Origin: Galbula dea
Lineage: Eukaryota > Chordata > Aves > Piciformes > Galbulidae
Direction: 5' to 3'
Length of the DNA stretch: 64,000 nt
NCBI GenBank assembly: GCA_013399015.1
Contig: VWZX01001144.1
Span: 372,001-436,000, forward strand
The position numbers and the translations under genes were made by a program. Under the pieces are notes generated by a model, which had not been told where the DNA came from, made no database searches, and saw nothing but the letters and a program-made list of their open reading frames with translations. Of this stretch, positions 27,201-42,200 are shown in pieces (the first letter of the stretch is position 1; every line of letters starts with the position of its first letter).

Positions 27201-30200
27201 TAATGCCTCATGTTGGCTCATCTGTTGAGTACAATTAGCTTCACACAGCAGTGTTTCACTGGAGAGAAGAGGGCAGCATGGCATTTATTAGAGACTGCCC
27301 CTTGCTACTTGACGTTTCAGCATCAAGTGCAGCTGGCTGCACAGCCTGGAAATGGGGAGAGATGTACTTGGGTTGACACTGCTGGGGGGCATGCAGAGAC
27401 CATGTAGGTTTCACGTGAGGAGAATGAGCACAAGGGACGCTGGTGGCCTATTTTCCCTACATAATTCATTTATGAAAAGGTTAAAGGAGGAAAAATGTGC
27501 AGACTTGGGTGTGGAGGCTGTAGTCAGTCAGTGATGCCCTGCCTCTGGCTTCCAACTGACAGTGCTTAATGAGAGCCTGCTGTGATGAGGCAGCCTTCTG
27601 ACTCCAGGGCATTGGTGGCTGGGCAGGAGTTGTGTGGTTTGCTGCCAGCATACTTTATGTTGTTGGACTTACCTTCTTTCTCTGTTGGTTTTCAGACCCC
27701 TCTTGTACTTTTGAAGGTTTACCTTTTAATCTCAGAAAATTGGTTATTGAATGAAATGGCTGAGGAATTAGGGAGTCTGGTGAATAGCAGAAATACCCTG
27801 GGTTTTGTGTGCTTTGTGGAGCTGTTTGTGGGGTCATTTGAAAGGAGTATTTGTTGAGGGAGGAGAGGAGGCTGTGGTCAGTGTGGCAAATAACTGGCCA
27901 CTAGCTCTTGTAGCAATATGGAGAGTTGCTGCTTAGCTGTTGGTTTAGGCACAACTGCATTTAGCCCTCTGGACTGTGCAGGTTAATGCAGTTCAGGTGT
28001 CTAGATAACTAAGCTGACAGGCTAAATTAGGTTTTTATCACCACATCTTTTCATCCCAGCAGTAGTGCACTGAAGCAATAGATTCTAAATACAGGCTCCA
28101 GTGTATTTTTACCATTTAAAAAAAACCCCCAAAATCCCTTTAAATCATCTGTGGAATGTCCCTCTAATCTGTGAGGGAGAACATTGTGATCTTAGAAGGC
28201 ATTTGCCTTTGTTCCTGCTGAACCTGAGACCCTGTTAAACCTCGTGTAAGTCTGGTGATCACACTGGCTCAGCTTGAATGAAAGCAAAAGAGCACTGGAG
28301 CATCACCATGCTGCTGCCAGCCTGGCCCTCCTGGCTTGTTCTCCTCTGGCATTGCCAGAGCATCCCTGCTGATCTGCTCTGGCTGGTGGTTTGGGGCAGG
28401 AAACTACAGCTGACTTCTCAGCCATGCTGCCCTCTGTCTCTGAGGAGAACAAAGAGGAGCCTGCAGAGGAATAATTGATGGAACACAGGACCCAGAAGGC
28501 ATCTAACCTCTGTATTGTGCTATCAAAAGCTGATGTTTGGTTTTGGGAGGCTTTCATTTCTGTTTTCCTCTTGAATTTCAGTCCCTTAAAAGCAGCTCCT
28601 GTAGGGCCCTTAGCTCTAGTGACATAAAGGCACCATGTGATGCCTGCTCTGTTTGGGCCACAGCTTCCCAGGTGCTGCTGAGGGTTTCACAGCAGTGAGC
28701 TCTGTGAGATGAAGCAAGGCACCAGGTCAAGGTGCTGGAGCAGTTCAGAAGAAATGGGAAGGAGCTCAGTGGCCTTCCTGACATGAAGGATCTGGGGTCT
28801 CAGTGGGGCAGCTGAGCTGGCTGTTGCTGGAGGAAGGGATGAGCCCTGGTTTGTGCACCTCCATCCATCCACTCCATGCTGCTGCTGCTGCTGTCAGCTC
28901 TGGTCAGTCAGCTGAAGGAGCTGGGAGCCAAGAGGGGCTCAGGCAGTGGAAGTGCAGGATTAGGTCATGCTCAGAGGATTAGGATGTTTATGGGAGCACA
29001 TGAAAATGCTTGTGTCACTGCAGCTTTAGGCTTCTGGTACAGGTCTGGGGCATTCAGTTAAGGACTGTGCTGAGAAACTGTTAGTCCAAGCACTGGCCTG
29101 TTAACTGAAGAGTGCACAAGTGGCCACTTCACAAGAAGATTGAAAATGAAAATACATGAATGCAGTGCACAAGAGGAATATACCTCCTGAGATTAGATTC
29201 CTTGCTCCCTGTAAAGAGGCATCAGTCTCTTCAGGCTCTGTTCTAGATCCATTATGGTTAGAATGATTTGTTATCAAAAATGTGCAATGCTTGGTGAAGC
29301 CACAGAAAACATTTTATTCTTTTGAATCTGATAAGTAAAAAGAATTAGGAGCTGAACTGGAGCTAAAATTTGGTAATTAAATCCAGGTTGGAAATGCAGA
29401 AACATGAAACAAACTCAAGTAGCTTTTAGTGCTAATCAGTCTTCTGATGCTTATTAACATATCCTGAGTTTAATGTTGGTGAGACATTGATAGTTCACAT
29501 GAAGTTGCTAGAAGCAGAAGATGGAAATATGGAATTCTCTTGTAGGGGCTGGAGAATAGCAGTATTGCATGGGACCAGTTGAAAGCTGCAAGCAGTGGTA
29601 ACTGTAGCTCGTCTGTTACCTGTCCAGCTACCCTGCTGAGGAATGCTTCTTTCATAGTCATTCAAACTGAAATTGCAAGGGAACTTTACACTCAGCTCGT
29701 CAGAAAAGCTGCAGCCTGCACTTCTGAAGCTAGTATTAATGCAGATTAAACTCTCCCAAATCACAAATTGGGAGGGAATGGGCAGGGGAGCTAGATAGAG
29801 GTGTGGGGGCTGAGCAGGAGGAGACTTGTCTTACAGATAATGACCTTCTGTGGCTTCGTGAAACCATTCCTCCTTTCCTGCATGGCATTTGGGCATGAGG
29901 ATTTAAGAGGAGCTGGTCACTGGCAAAAAAAGCCAGGGTTGCTGTTGAGTGTCAGAGAGAGGGGAAGGGGAGTACAAATAAAGTGCCATATTGAATCAGA
30001 TCTGTCATCTCTGTTCTTTATATTTTAGCTGAAATCGTTGTCTTCCTTTTTGATCTTTATCATTGGATAAAAGCAAGTTTGTAGCCACTCCAGAAATACA
30101 CATTCATTCCAGGCTGGATGTAAGATGTTAATTGCTTTCCTGCAGTACATGAAGGATTTGTGCTTAAACAATCACTGGTAGCTGGCATTTCTTTTTCTTT

Positions 30201-33200
30201 TCCATTGCAGTGGCAGTCCTGTTTTCCCTGATTCATTGTTGGTTGCAGATAACTGGTAGGATTCAGTACTTGATCTGTGACTTTTCTTCTTTGTTATCAC
30301 CCCGGGTTTGTGGGATAAGCAGAGAAACATCCTCAAGTCAGTATCAGTAGCAAGCAATATCTGCAAGGCACTTAACCTTTTTTATATGCTGTTCTTATCT
30401 CTAGCTTTTACAGCAAGCATTAGTGCTGGCTTAATGCTGGGAATGTGATAAGCAGAGAGCACATACCTGCTTTCTTAGCTCCATATTTATGTGAATAAAG
30501 CACTCTGACTCCCCAAGATAGCAAAATGACTTACAGTCCAGAGAAGGTGGCTCAAACAGAGTGGTTTGAGGAACAAAGGAGGGTTGGGCACCTCTGGCTT
30601 TCTGTAGTGAGGACAATTAAGTCTGGGCCTGCAACGTACACAGCCTTGAAAACAGCACTCCTGCAGCTCTGTCATGTCTAAAGCAAGCTAGGGCTTGTAG
30701 CTGCTGGATGCTTTGTGATCTGGATGCTGTTTGTAATGCATGTCCATGAAGGTGTTTTGGCCAGGACTGCTGGAGGTAGCACCCTACACATCATTGCCAT
30801 CATGCATTATAAAAGAAGGGAAATATAAACTTAGTAGTAGCAAAGGCATCCAGTTACTCCCCAGCATTGTGAGAAATGGGATGAATCCTCAAAGGGCAAT
30901 GTTCTTTGCTGTGTCCACAGGAGTTCCAGGTGATTTCATTTGTGTGGCTCCTTCTGAGTCCCAGATCCTGATCACTGTGTGAAGGCTTTACACTGAAACC
31001 TGTCTTTGTAGAGCAGTGAAGTGTGAGGTTTGCATGGTTTTTTGGCTTTTAGTGACATTACCACATAATCCACCTCTGTCACCAGCATGCAGCTTCATCA
31101 GCTCCTGTTGATCAATTTCCCCTTGGCTTCAGGAGTGCCATAATTAGCTTTTGGGCAGCATTCCCTAGTGCATTTGGGGGGGGAGGGCTGAAGGGACCAC
31201 ATGTTACTTGTGTGGCAGCTTGATAAGAGAAACCCTGTCAGGGTTTCAGCTGATCTGCAGCAGGTTGTTAGCAAGAGCCAGTAATTAGCATCTGAATGAT
31301 TTGGTGCACTTTTCAGAACTCGGCATGCACTCCTTGTGCTGCCCTGGTGCCTTGCAAGCACCCTGGCTGAGGAGCCTTTCCTATTCTCTTGCTCCAGAGA
31401 GAAATGGTTGAAGGTAATTTAAAGTGGTGTGTGTTTGGGGTGTAGGTTGGGTTTGGTTGGTTTCAGATGGTTTTATGGCTAAAGGAGGGCTTTAGCTCTC
31501 TTAAGAGCTAGGTGGAAGCTAACTGTACTTTTGGCTAGCAACATGAAGTGTTTTTCCAGTGTAGCAATGAGCACATCTAGCTGAGCAAATAGCAAGATAG
31601 CATTGTAGTTGATAAACTCTTGGCTTTTGCTTTTGGGCTATCTGGAAGAATGGAACTTTGATAGTTCCTTAACATGAGTGTCTTGTAATTCCTAATGCAG
31701 CTGTTCAGCAGAACGTGATGCTTTGCAGCCCTTGCACCTAGCAAAGTGTGTGCAAAGGAGTTGTCAAGAGACTCATTTCTTTTGTGAAGAGGTTATACTC
31801 CAAAGAGTTATCATTGTGATACACCTCTGAACAGTTTTTCTTCCCTATTTTGGTACCTCAGTAGATAGAAATAGAGGTTTGGGAAGAGGAAGAGCAGAGG
31901 AACTTGTGACTTCTGTTTCTGTGTTTTGTATAATGTTAAAGCAAAAGTGTTTGGGTAGATGCTGGGCTTCTGGGTATGTGAAGGTTTCTAGGTTTCATGC
32001 ATGTCAGTAAAAAGTCATTTTTCCTTTTTAATAGCTTGATTTAAAACAGGCCTGGGCTGTAGCCATGGGAGGTAATTGCATTGGTCTGTAATTTCACATA
32101 ATTTTGTTAAAGTTAAATTTCCTTTTCCACACAGGCTGTTGCAATTATGAAAATGGCTTATAACGTGAATGGATGAGGTCATTTCTAAGTCCCTCCAAGA
32201 GAGATAATAAAGTTTATTTAGAATGGAGGTGCTCTTTAAGTGTTCCCTAATAAATCCACCCAGATGGAGTTGTTCCAGGCTGCCTGTCCTAGTGTCCATG
32301 TCCATGGTGTTCTGTGTAGTGTCAGAGTCCATTTACTCCTGCTTCTGTACCCAGCTTCCTGAGCCCAGGCAGTAATACCATCCAGCTAATGGTAGGCTTT
32401 CTGCTGAAGCTTCCACAGGCTTGCTGGCTGAGAGCAAATAACAGCCTTGCTGTGCAGAAATAACTGGAGCCCACAGAGAACAGCAGCATCCTGTGGTGAG
32501 GGTGATCCATGAGCTGCTTCTCACAGTTGGTCCATGGGAGCTGATGTCTGCAGTTCCCCTTTGGCTGTGTTCATCTTGCCATGTGAGACAAGCCATAAGA
32601 GAAGCACTTTCCAAGAAGGGGATCTGTCTTGGGGTGTGGAAAAAACCCTCTCAAACATCCAAGTGGTGATAACTTCACCTTGCCTTTCCCAGGGGCTAGA
32701 GAGGTGTGGTGGAACTCTCTAAGAAGGGTGAATGATTCCATGATTCTGGGGATCATGGACTAACAACACACCTTCAAGTCTCTGAATTCTCTTTTATGAC
32801 TAGATGGGGAACTTGTAAACTGACAAAACCCTGTCATGTAAAGAGTGGGATTTAAAATACAAGGTTTATTGCTGGAGACTTCTATTGAAGCCAAAAGTGC
32901 AAAAAAAACCCCATGAGAAATAAGGGGATTTTTACATGGGCAGCTACAATTTAGTTGCTCTTCCAAAGTACATTAAGTATTCTACCTCAAGGCTTAAGGT
33001 AGTCTCCAGCTCTGGGGAGAAGATGGTGTTTCTTGCACTTTCCTGTGAAGCATCTGGCATTAGCCTCTGTAGAAGACAGGATATTGGATTAAAAAAGAAA
33101 CCACAACAAAAACTCCATCAGTCTCATCTACTATCCTAGTTTTCTGTGTTCAAATACTCCCTGTCCATAGTGGTCTCTACAAAATGCTGACATTTGCTTT

Positions 33201-36200
33201 TCAGTTGTTACAGAAACCCAAAGCCTAGCACCTGCATCAGAAGTTTTAAAAGCAAATTGGTCATTATTCTCAAGACTTTGTCCCTCAGTGAGTTCCTCAG
33301 TTTAATAATGCCTGGACTCTACTGCCTGGCTGCTCAGGTGTGGCTTTGAGTAGCCTGAGTGTCACTGTGCTCTGTGTTGGCATCTGTGGGACAGAGATGT
33401 GTAATAAAGGCAGGTCTGTAGAAGGTGGATCTGACACTGTCATTTTTTCCATGGAGAATTATCTGAGAAGCTTGTGTGTGTGTGTTTTGTTATCCCTTTA
33501 ACATTTATAGAGATCTTGGGTATTAGGCTTTTAAGCTGCTTTGTTGGAACTCATTTGAGAAGGCCTTGCACAGATGGTGCTTTACTTTCTGTCTGATGGG
33601 GGACACTTTTTAATTTCCCTTGAGTCATCTCAGGGAAGCTGGCTAGAATTTCTTCAATGGATATTTGTCTCCTGTCCCTCTGACTTGCTTCTCTGAAATG
33701 AAATGTAGTGTGACAGGAGCAACATGTGGAGCTCTTCAACTGTAGGCAGAGCTAGCACCTTCAATCAGCTGTTTCAGCCCTTGTACAGTCAATAATTGCT
33801 GTGCTGTTACTGTGTCTGGTCTAATCTACAGAAGTCATAAAGTACTGAAAGCTGCTTCTCTTCAAAGCAGATTTTTTCCCCCTCCCTGACAGTGTATTTC
33901 TGGAGAGCTAGCAAAAGATGATTAATTGAAAACATAATGCATGACTGTACAAGGCATTTTAGAAGATGCTGATCTGTCCTTGACCTGGCTGAATGCCTGA
34001 TATTAGTTGGCTATGAAAACCTGCTGTATGGACACTGGCATCCCAGGGGTGGGATGCTCTGGCACCTTGAAAGCTCCCAGTACACCTTGGGTTGTATTGG
34101 GGTGCATGTACATGCAGCAATTAAATACAGCATTCATTAATCTGACTGATGCTTGTCCCTCTGCTAGGCAGCCTGTTACAAGTGCATTCCTACTTCAGAT
34201 GTTTCACTCTTTGCTTCCTGAGATCTATTAGTGAAAGCCACTGCTGGGTTTCTTTAACCCCTGCAGCTGGGGTGGCTGGGTGGGCTGCTTGCCCCTGTGT
34301 TGGGACAACACTGCTGCTAGGAGCATTGCCTGGTAAGCTGTCAAGCAGAATGAACCCCCCCCAAAAGAAGCAGGAAGGAGGTAAAAGAAAATGAGAGTGC
34401 CAGGTCTAAGCAGAAGCATGCTGTTCTGAAGAGGTTGGAGCTCTGTGTCCTGCCTCTTAAGTCCCTTTGCTGGCATGCTGCTAGAGATGACGTCTGCTGG
34501 AGTAGGCAGCAGAGCTGGTTGGGTGAGCATCTGCTGACCTACTTCAGCCAGAGTGACCCATGCTAGCTTAACCTGGTTACAGAGCAGCTCTGCTAACCTC
34601 ACTTGCTTAGGGCTGCAGTGGGTTAGCAGGTTTGAGGGGGCAGTAATCTCCAGCAATGAGCAGCTGAGGTTATGACGTGTTACAGCTGCAGCAGGAAGAG
34701 TGCTCCCAGCCTAAGCACAGGCTGCTAATGCTAAATCTGTTCCCAGTGATTTAGTTCTTGCAGCAGGGAGTCTGACCAACTAGAGAATATATGCATGCAG
34801 TTATCCTATGGAAAACCAAAGTCCTCTTTTAACAGCAGACAATACACCTGTATTGTCGTCTCTCCCACAAGGGTTTATATGAGGCTCTACTTAAGTGTTC
34901 TGTTGCATCACAAAATGCTGTCGGGGTGCTTTGTGTTCCTTTCAGGAGTCCTGTGTTGGTCACTTGATAGCATTTAAAGGTCTGATCCCAGAAGAAGAGG
35001 GTGTAGGAAAAGGTTACATTGTTTTGCCTGAAAGAAACATGAGGCTAAATATTTTCATCTCTTTCAAATGGAAGTTGCTTCTGCAAAGTCTGCCTTTACT
35101 AATAAAAGATGCTTTCTCCTGGCTCTCCTAGGCTTTTGGGCAGGCCCATACCAACCACAAGAAAGTAGCAGCAGATGGAGAGAGCAGAGAGGAGACCTTG
35201 ATTCAGGAATCAGCTACCAAGGAGGAGTACTACATGAAGAAGGTGATGGAGTTGCAGGCAGAACTGAAGCAGCTGAGGAACGTCCTTGCCAACACCCAGT
35301 CTGAGAACGAACGCCTGAACTCTGTTGCCCAGGAGCTGAAGGAGGTGAGTGAAGGTCTGCAGTGTGCATCACAGCTTCTCTTGGCCTTCTGTTTCCTTCT
35401 GCTCTGTGACCACAAGAAGGAAGAATCTTCAGCCAATCAGTATCTGCTTAACACTAACAGCTGCTAAGGTGGGTTGTGTCTCTGAGACTTCAGCCAAGGG
35501 TTGCATCCAGCCAAAGCTGGAATTTCACAGGGCTGTAAATGAAGCTGTCTGGTTCCCTCCACTGATCCAGACACTTGTGGCCATAGTGGTTCTGACCTGC
35601 TACAGATTCCCTCTGCCTTGTTCAAATACCTCCTGGTTCTGCAGTAACCCCTGTGTTGTGTTCCAGGTGGTCTGACAGACAGGTGGCCAGGCCAGACTGG
35701 TGCTGTGGGTACTGCACATCAGTTCCCTCAGTCCAAGAGCTGCTGCCCTGAAAAGCAGAGGACTCTCTGTTTCATCCTAGCTCAGAAATGCTTTGGGTGT
35801 ACTTTTTTCTGTCTCACTCCAAATACAGATCTTCTGGCTGTGAAATAGTTGGGGCATCATTTCCCCTCCTATCCCTTTTTCCACCCTAGCTGCTGAGGAT
35901 GTTGGAGGATAACAAAACACTGAATAACACAAAAGGGAGGAATAGTACAGGTTATAGTCTTGTGTTTTCTCTCCTGAAAATCAAGGCTTTAACTTTTTCA
36001 TAGGCTGCTTAACTGAATACCTCAAAATACCTCTGACCTTTTATTGTTTTAGTATTGAAGCTGTCTTATTTCTGAGGGGGGAGATTAGCTTAAAGTGTAA
36101 TTACTTAGGAAATCTGTAGCTCAGCAGAGGTCTTTGTGGAACTGGTGCAGGAAAAATATTTTTCAGAGGTCAAACCACTGCTTAAATTTAGACTGGGTAA

Positions 36201-39200
36201 AAGTTACAGGGGCTGTGAACCACAGGTGGATGTGGTAAACAAGCAGCAATTATTAGTCATGAGCTTTCTTGCACCTTCCTTTGAAGCAGTGGGTGATAAT
36301 CTCATCTAACTTTGAGGTAATAACTGGCCTCCCCTGCCAGGAGGGGAGGTCACCCAAGAGACCATGTCTCAAGCTCAGTGTAGTCTCCAGAACCACAGCT
36401 GAAAATCTGCAGTGTCTCATTTCATTTCTTTAGGACATGGGAACAAATCTGTGGGTCATGCTTGGTGGCAAAATGAAGGAGGAAATGTGGGTTACCCCTG
36501 TGGAGATGTGGGTGGTCACTAGTACCCCTCTGAGGTATGAGAGAGAAGAGATTTGAGGGGCAGACTGTCAGAGGTGATCAAACAGACCCCTCAGGCTCTG
36601 CTGTAATTTCAGGGGTCCTGACTGGGGGATGACAGCTGGAACCAGGCCATATGCTCTGCTTAGGCAAGGAACCAGTCCCTGCAAGCACACACACAGCTCT
36701 TGTCTTTATTTCCTAACCTTTAAGAACAGCTTAAAAGAAACACCCCCCCTCCCCACCAGGCAGCAGCCTGTCCATAACAGACTCCAGATGCTGCCCCAAA
36801 GCTTGCTGGTGGGCACATTTCAATCCAGCTCCCTGCACCCCTGCAGCTGGAGGGGATCTGTTCCTTAGAGACAGTGCCATGTTTCAGCCACTTCTGCTTG
36901 GAGCTGCATTTTGCTTTAGAGAAGCCTCAGGTGACCTGCCAGTTTGCAGGGGTTTAGGGTGGGTTTTTCTCTTGGGCTTTGTCTCCCCACCTCACCCACC
37001 CACCCTTTTGCACAAACATGCTTGTGGGAGGTGGACCTGAGTGTGCAGGAATAGAGGGAGTGGTGATCTCATGTTTCTTGTGAAGATCTTCATTTCTTTT
37101 TTACTGTTTGGGTTTTGTTCTTCAGTTCTTCTGTGCTGAATGGGGAAGATCCCTCCAGTTACTTGAACAGAAATACAGGCTGATGGTAATGAACTGGATG
37201 TTACTGATTTGAAACTTTGCCTGGAAACTGAACTCAGTTAAAGGGGAAAAAAAAAATCAAAACCTACTGTGAAAAATAAGTGGAACCTTGGAGTTAGGAG
37301 TGGATCAGGCAGCAACTCCTCTTGAAGTGCTGCTGGCAGCAGTGCTGGGGTGAAACCAGATGCTGACCTGCATCAGTTGGAAGTGCATTCAAGGCTGTGA
37401 TGTGCAATCATTCCTTCCATGTCTGTTCAGGACAGTTGCACAGAAGCAGTGAGCTGGGTTTGGAAGGAGAGGAGTGAGATTCAGTACCTCTGGAGCTGCT
37501 GTAGCAGGCAGTAGTGGTTTTGACACCTACCTTGGGCCTGTTGAGACAGGCTGACAGGATGCTTACCCATTATGAGCTTTACTGCTGTCATTAGCTAGCT
37601 CAGCAGATCCTGTGTCCTGGAAGAGGCAGTTGCTCCTGAGTAAGTCTTAATTGCTATTCTTTTTTAATCTTCTTTCATCTCTCATGTTTTAGTTGCACCA
37701 AGAGATTTCAGAGACACTTGGCTGTGAAGTCATACAGTAGCCATGCCCAGTACAGAGAAGCTGCAAAATAAATGAGCAGTCCTTTCCCAGGAAAGTTAAA
37801 GGTGTTCAGGTTATGGAAACTGAAGAAGGAAATGTACTTTAATGTCTGTGTTTTCATACATCAGAGAAATAGCTGACATAACAGAGTACAACCTCATGTG
37901 TGCTAAAGAGAATGTTTGAAACCCCTCACAAGTCACTCACAGAACATCAGTCATTTTATTCCTTCATGGCTGTAAAATGAAAGCTGTTTTTCCTTCTTGT
38001 TCTGCAGCTCTGGGAGAGTTGGGTTTGTTCAGCTTGGAGAAGAGAAGGCTTTGGGGGGGGAACTTTTAGCAGCCTTCCACTACCTAAAGGGGGCCTGCAG
38101 AAGGGGGGGAGAGAGACTCTTTACCCAGGTAAAAAACAATAGGACAAGGGAGAAAGGCTTCACACTGGAGGAGGGAAGATTTAGATTGGATCTTAGGAAG
38201 AAACTCTTCACCCAGAGGGTGCTGAGGCACTGGAACAGGTTGCCCAGAGAGGCTGTGGCTGTCCCATCCCTGGCAGTGTTCAAGGCCAGGTTGGATGTGG
38301 CTCTGGGCAACCTGGTCTGGTGGGTGGCATCCCTGCCCATGGCAGGGGGTTGGAGCTAGATGATCTTTAAGGTCCCTTCCAACCCAAACCATTCTGGGGT
38401 TCTATGATTATCACCTACCAGGCTTTCTCAAAGTGTGTGTCAGTCTGAAGGACAATGAACACCCAATGTTCATTAGCTCTGCCTAGTGAACTGCAGAGTG
38501 TGGCCTTCTGAGAGCTGCTCTGCTGGGTCCTGTTGGGACTGTCCCATCTGCAAGGGCTGACCATTCCCATCTGTCCTGCAGGAAAGGCTGCAGGAGGCAG
38601 GTGTGCTTGCACGTTGTCTTTTTCACCTTGCAAGCTGGTAGAAATGGGGGTGTTTGTCAGCACTGAGTTTGGGAGTTAAGGCAGCAGCATGATGTGGGTT
38701 TCTGTGTAACACTCAGGGGATAAAGATGGTTCTCCCCCATATCTCCTTGGTCAGGGATCCCTTGGCACCCCTTGACTTCTAATGGAAAAGTCTCTGAGCA
38801 CAGAGACTCTTTCAGGGTTGATTCCCTGTGAATTTTCAGGCCCATAATGCTTAAATAATACCCCACAGCAGCATATGGAAGATACCCCTTCTTTTACTGT
38901 TTTGTTTTATTGTTTAACTGAAGCATCTCTAAATAATGCTAAAACACACTGAAGGAGTTGTGTCTGAGGTGAGCAGTGTGGCTGGAAATCAGCTGCTAAA
39001 CATGCTCCAACAGTGGCTGTGGGCTGGGAAAGCTCCATTCCTAAAAGCCTGTTTCTGGATGAGCCCATCACATTCCCAGTGCAAGGCTGGATTTCTTGTC
39101 CTCTGATGTGCTGAAGGAATAAGAAGGGTCACAGTGTGAATAATTCTGGAGGGTTTTGGGGGTTCTTTTGAATCTCTTTTGTCTAGTGCAGGAAGTTCCC

Positions 39201-42200
39201 AGGCAGTGTGGTAGCAGTGCTGCTGCCTGCTGGCTCAGCACAGTGCAGGTGGCACAGCTGCTTGCTTCCTACCTTCTTATTTTCATTTTTATTTCATTTT
39301 ATCCTGACAACTCCTCTTTTTTTTTGTGAGGAATGATGAGAGCTGAGTAGCTTTACAGAAGGGAAGTACTGCCTGTCCTTTGGAGCCAGCTGAAGCATAG
39401 CCATCCCTTCCAGAGGAGAGGGGTTGCAGGGGGAATGCAGTTGGTGTGCCTTGCACGTATTCAAGGAGGCATCTGCTGGTGATTCCTCTATTGTTGTTGT
39501 GCACTGATCTATTCAGAGGAAAGATGTTAACAACAGTGTTCCTCCCTTGCTGTAATGACTGCTGCCTAGAGACTCAAGTCTTCAAAAATGAATTACTACT
39601 GAAAAGGGGGTGTTGGAAGTCACCATTTGACCACTGTGTAGCATCAGATTTTAAACAGTAAGATAAATGCTTGTTCCTGACATCATAAAACTCTTAAGCA
39701 TGATTCTCAGCATTTCCACTAGCAGTTAAGATTCCATGATGCTCTATTGTTTGGGAATCAGCCTGCTGGCATGCTTGTTGGGTGATGTTTTCACTGCTCT
39801 AACATAATTCCTGTGGTGTTCTCATCACCTTGGTGCTGCAGGAGTCTCTCTAGTCAGGGCTCCTCAGGACCTTCACTACGACCTTTAGTCTGCCCAGGCT
39901 TTCTGCCTAGCAGCAGTGGAGGGAGAAAGTCTCTTGTAGGCAGCTAGAATCTTTGAACAAATGTAAAATCAATCTGCACCGTTGCCAGAACAGCTGGAAC
40001 TGCTCTCAGCAGTGGGACAATGGTGTGAAGTTACTTTGCAAAGCGTTCATTAGAGAGGTTTGTTGTGGCTTGCTCCCCCTTCCCCCCCCTTTCCCTGCTG
40101 AGGGAGAGCTTCCTCTTCCCTGGGAGCCCGGTTCTTAGGATGCAGAAGCAGAGAAATTGCTTTGTTTCTCCTGTGCTTGGCACTGCTTCCTTTAAAGTAG
40201 GTGACCCTTGGCAATCCATCCAGGCAAGATTTGTTTGGGTCAGGTTGGCATCCTGTGAAAACAGGAGAGGGAATGTTAGTCCAGTGTGCTTCAGAGCACT
40301 GCTGGAATATGCCATAAACCCTTTGTTTCCTGTAGCAGTGCTGTGCTGATAGCCTGACTCAGGACTGCACCCTGAGATTCATTGCCAGGCTGCAGACTGT
40401 AGCTTTTGAGGACATGGCTTGTGACAAAGCATCCTCCTTTGGGCAGAAGTGTGAAGGGTCAGAGAGGGGATGTGCCTGTAGTGTCAGCAGTAACATTGCT
40501 GGGCTGCTGCTGCCCCTCTGACTCTATCAAAATCCATTCTTTTTTTGGTTTAGCCTGTGTTTTGGTTTTCAAATGCAGTTTTGATGCACTTGACTCTTCT
40601 TCCTCTCTGTCTTTTTTAGGTGAAAAAGGTTTGGGGTGGTCCTGTGTCATGTCTCCCTCCCTAGCTCCCCAGAAATGCCACTGGATCATCTGCAGATGGA
40701 GGGAGCCCAGAGTTTAACTGATGTTAGTTAGAATCACAGAAGGGTTAGAGTTGGAAAGGACCTTAGAGGTCATCTAGTCCAACCTCCCTGCAGGCAGCAG
40801 GGACATCTCCAACTAGAGCAGGTTGCTCACAGCCCCAAACAACCTGACCTGGGGTGGTTCCAGGGATGGGACATCCCCCACCTCTCTGGGCAGCCTGGGA
40901 CAGGCTCTCACCACCCTCAGTGTGAAAAATTTCCTCCTTGTATCCAGTCTGAATCTCCCCTTCTTTACTTTAAAGCCGTTACTCCTTGTCCTTGCATCCT
41001 TGCGGGGTGTCTGCCCCCCCCCCCAGGCAGCAGAAAGAAGGCTGCTGCTCCCAAACACGTGGGTGTTCCTGTGAGGTGGACTGGGGGTGACAGTCCCCTC
41101 ATGACTTGCACCATGGACCTCTCACCCTTCAGAGCTGGCAGGCATCTTTCCCCCCTCAGATGTACTCCAGAAGGAACACTGTGCATGGAAAGGGAAAATA
41201 CCTGTGGTTTGTTGGTGGGGTTCCCCCCCCCACCCCAAAATCCAGCCTCCCTAAGGCTTTGAGGTGCCACTGTTTAATACTACAGCATTTCCCTTTATTC
41301 CATGGCATTTTCTAGAAAGAAGTGCTGCTTCCATAATCTCTAAACTGCAAGCAAAAATCTTTCCTATGCCTCTGCTGCTTCTAAAGTGGTGTCACAGGTA
41401 TCATTAACTTAGGCAGAGAACTCCTTTGGGATTTGGTTCATTAAAATCCTTTGAAGCAGTGATGGAGCTCTAAGCCAGTGCTTTTGAGCTGATTGCATCT
41501 CAGTAGGATTGGGTAGTGTCAGCTAAGCACTTTCCACATCCAGGAGGTGTGGCACCTTGTGAAAATAGGCCACTAATGCTGGAAGTACAAAATTAGCCAA
41601 AGCTCTTTCATCTCATGCTTTACATATAAATGAGTTCTGGCCAAGTGAAGTCGGTAGGAGACCTCTAATCTGTGAGAGCTGCACTCACTCTGGCTTTTTG
41701 TCAGTATTATTTTAATTGTGGATGCTTTTCCACTTGATAGATTGTTGGTGTTTAGTGCTGAAGTCCTGTAAACTCGCTCCTGTCCTCCTGCTGCAATGTG
41801 CTGGTGTAACATCTGCCTGAGAGACTGTCACTGCTGGAAGCAGCTCCTGGAAACCTTAAAATAGGGCTTCAGTATTAGAGTAAGAAAATAAATGTGCCTC
41901 CAACAGACCTTGGAACAGAGGAGGGGCAGGTTTTCATTAACAAGAGAAACTTAGTGAAAATGCATGGTTTGGGGATGTTTCTGAGGCAGACTTCAGCTGG
42001 GTTGGCAAAGGGGACATGGCAGCAGGGTAAAACTGCAGTTTGGGAGTGCAGGCACAAAGCACTTTGCTGCCATCATTGAAGTGGGAGGTTTTTTCATCCA
42101 TAATTACAAAAAACCCCAAACCCCTTAACCAGGGGAGAAGCCTTTAGTAGTTATCAGTAGGCTGGGTGTGTGTTTGGTTATGAAATTGCTAAATCATTAG

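Larger units (their letters stand above)
6294..35131 (+). other. BICD2: BICD2 intron 1 (28.8 kb)
   Basis: Donor GAG|gtgagg, acceptor ctctcctag|gct. The first few hundred bases are still GC-rich. The rest is ordinary A/T-moderate avian intron. CR1 fragments lie at 16693, 21640 and 24952, and a 24-bp tandem repeat lies at 24506. Open frames of up to 166 codons occur on both strands, but none resembles a known protein or shows coding character. No nested gene or structured RNA was recognised. Confidence 0.85.

Noticed and set aside
32690..32756. Possible CR1 tail (attccatgattctgggg)
   Set aside because: The expected preceding CR1 3' blocks are missing.
34228..34656. 142-codon minus-strand frame just upstream of exon 2
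   Set aside because: Not recognised as any family, with no coding bias or splice context evident.
37997..38359. 120-codon open frame in intron 2
   Set aside because: Translates to the CR1 ORF2 C-terminal stretch, so it is transposon remnant rather than a host gene. The same applies to the frames at 61293-61478, 40813-41058 and 46162-46410.
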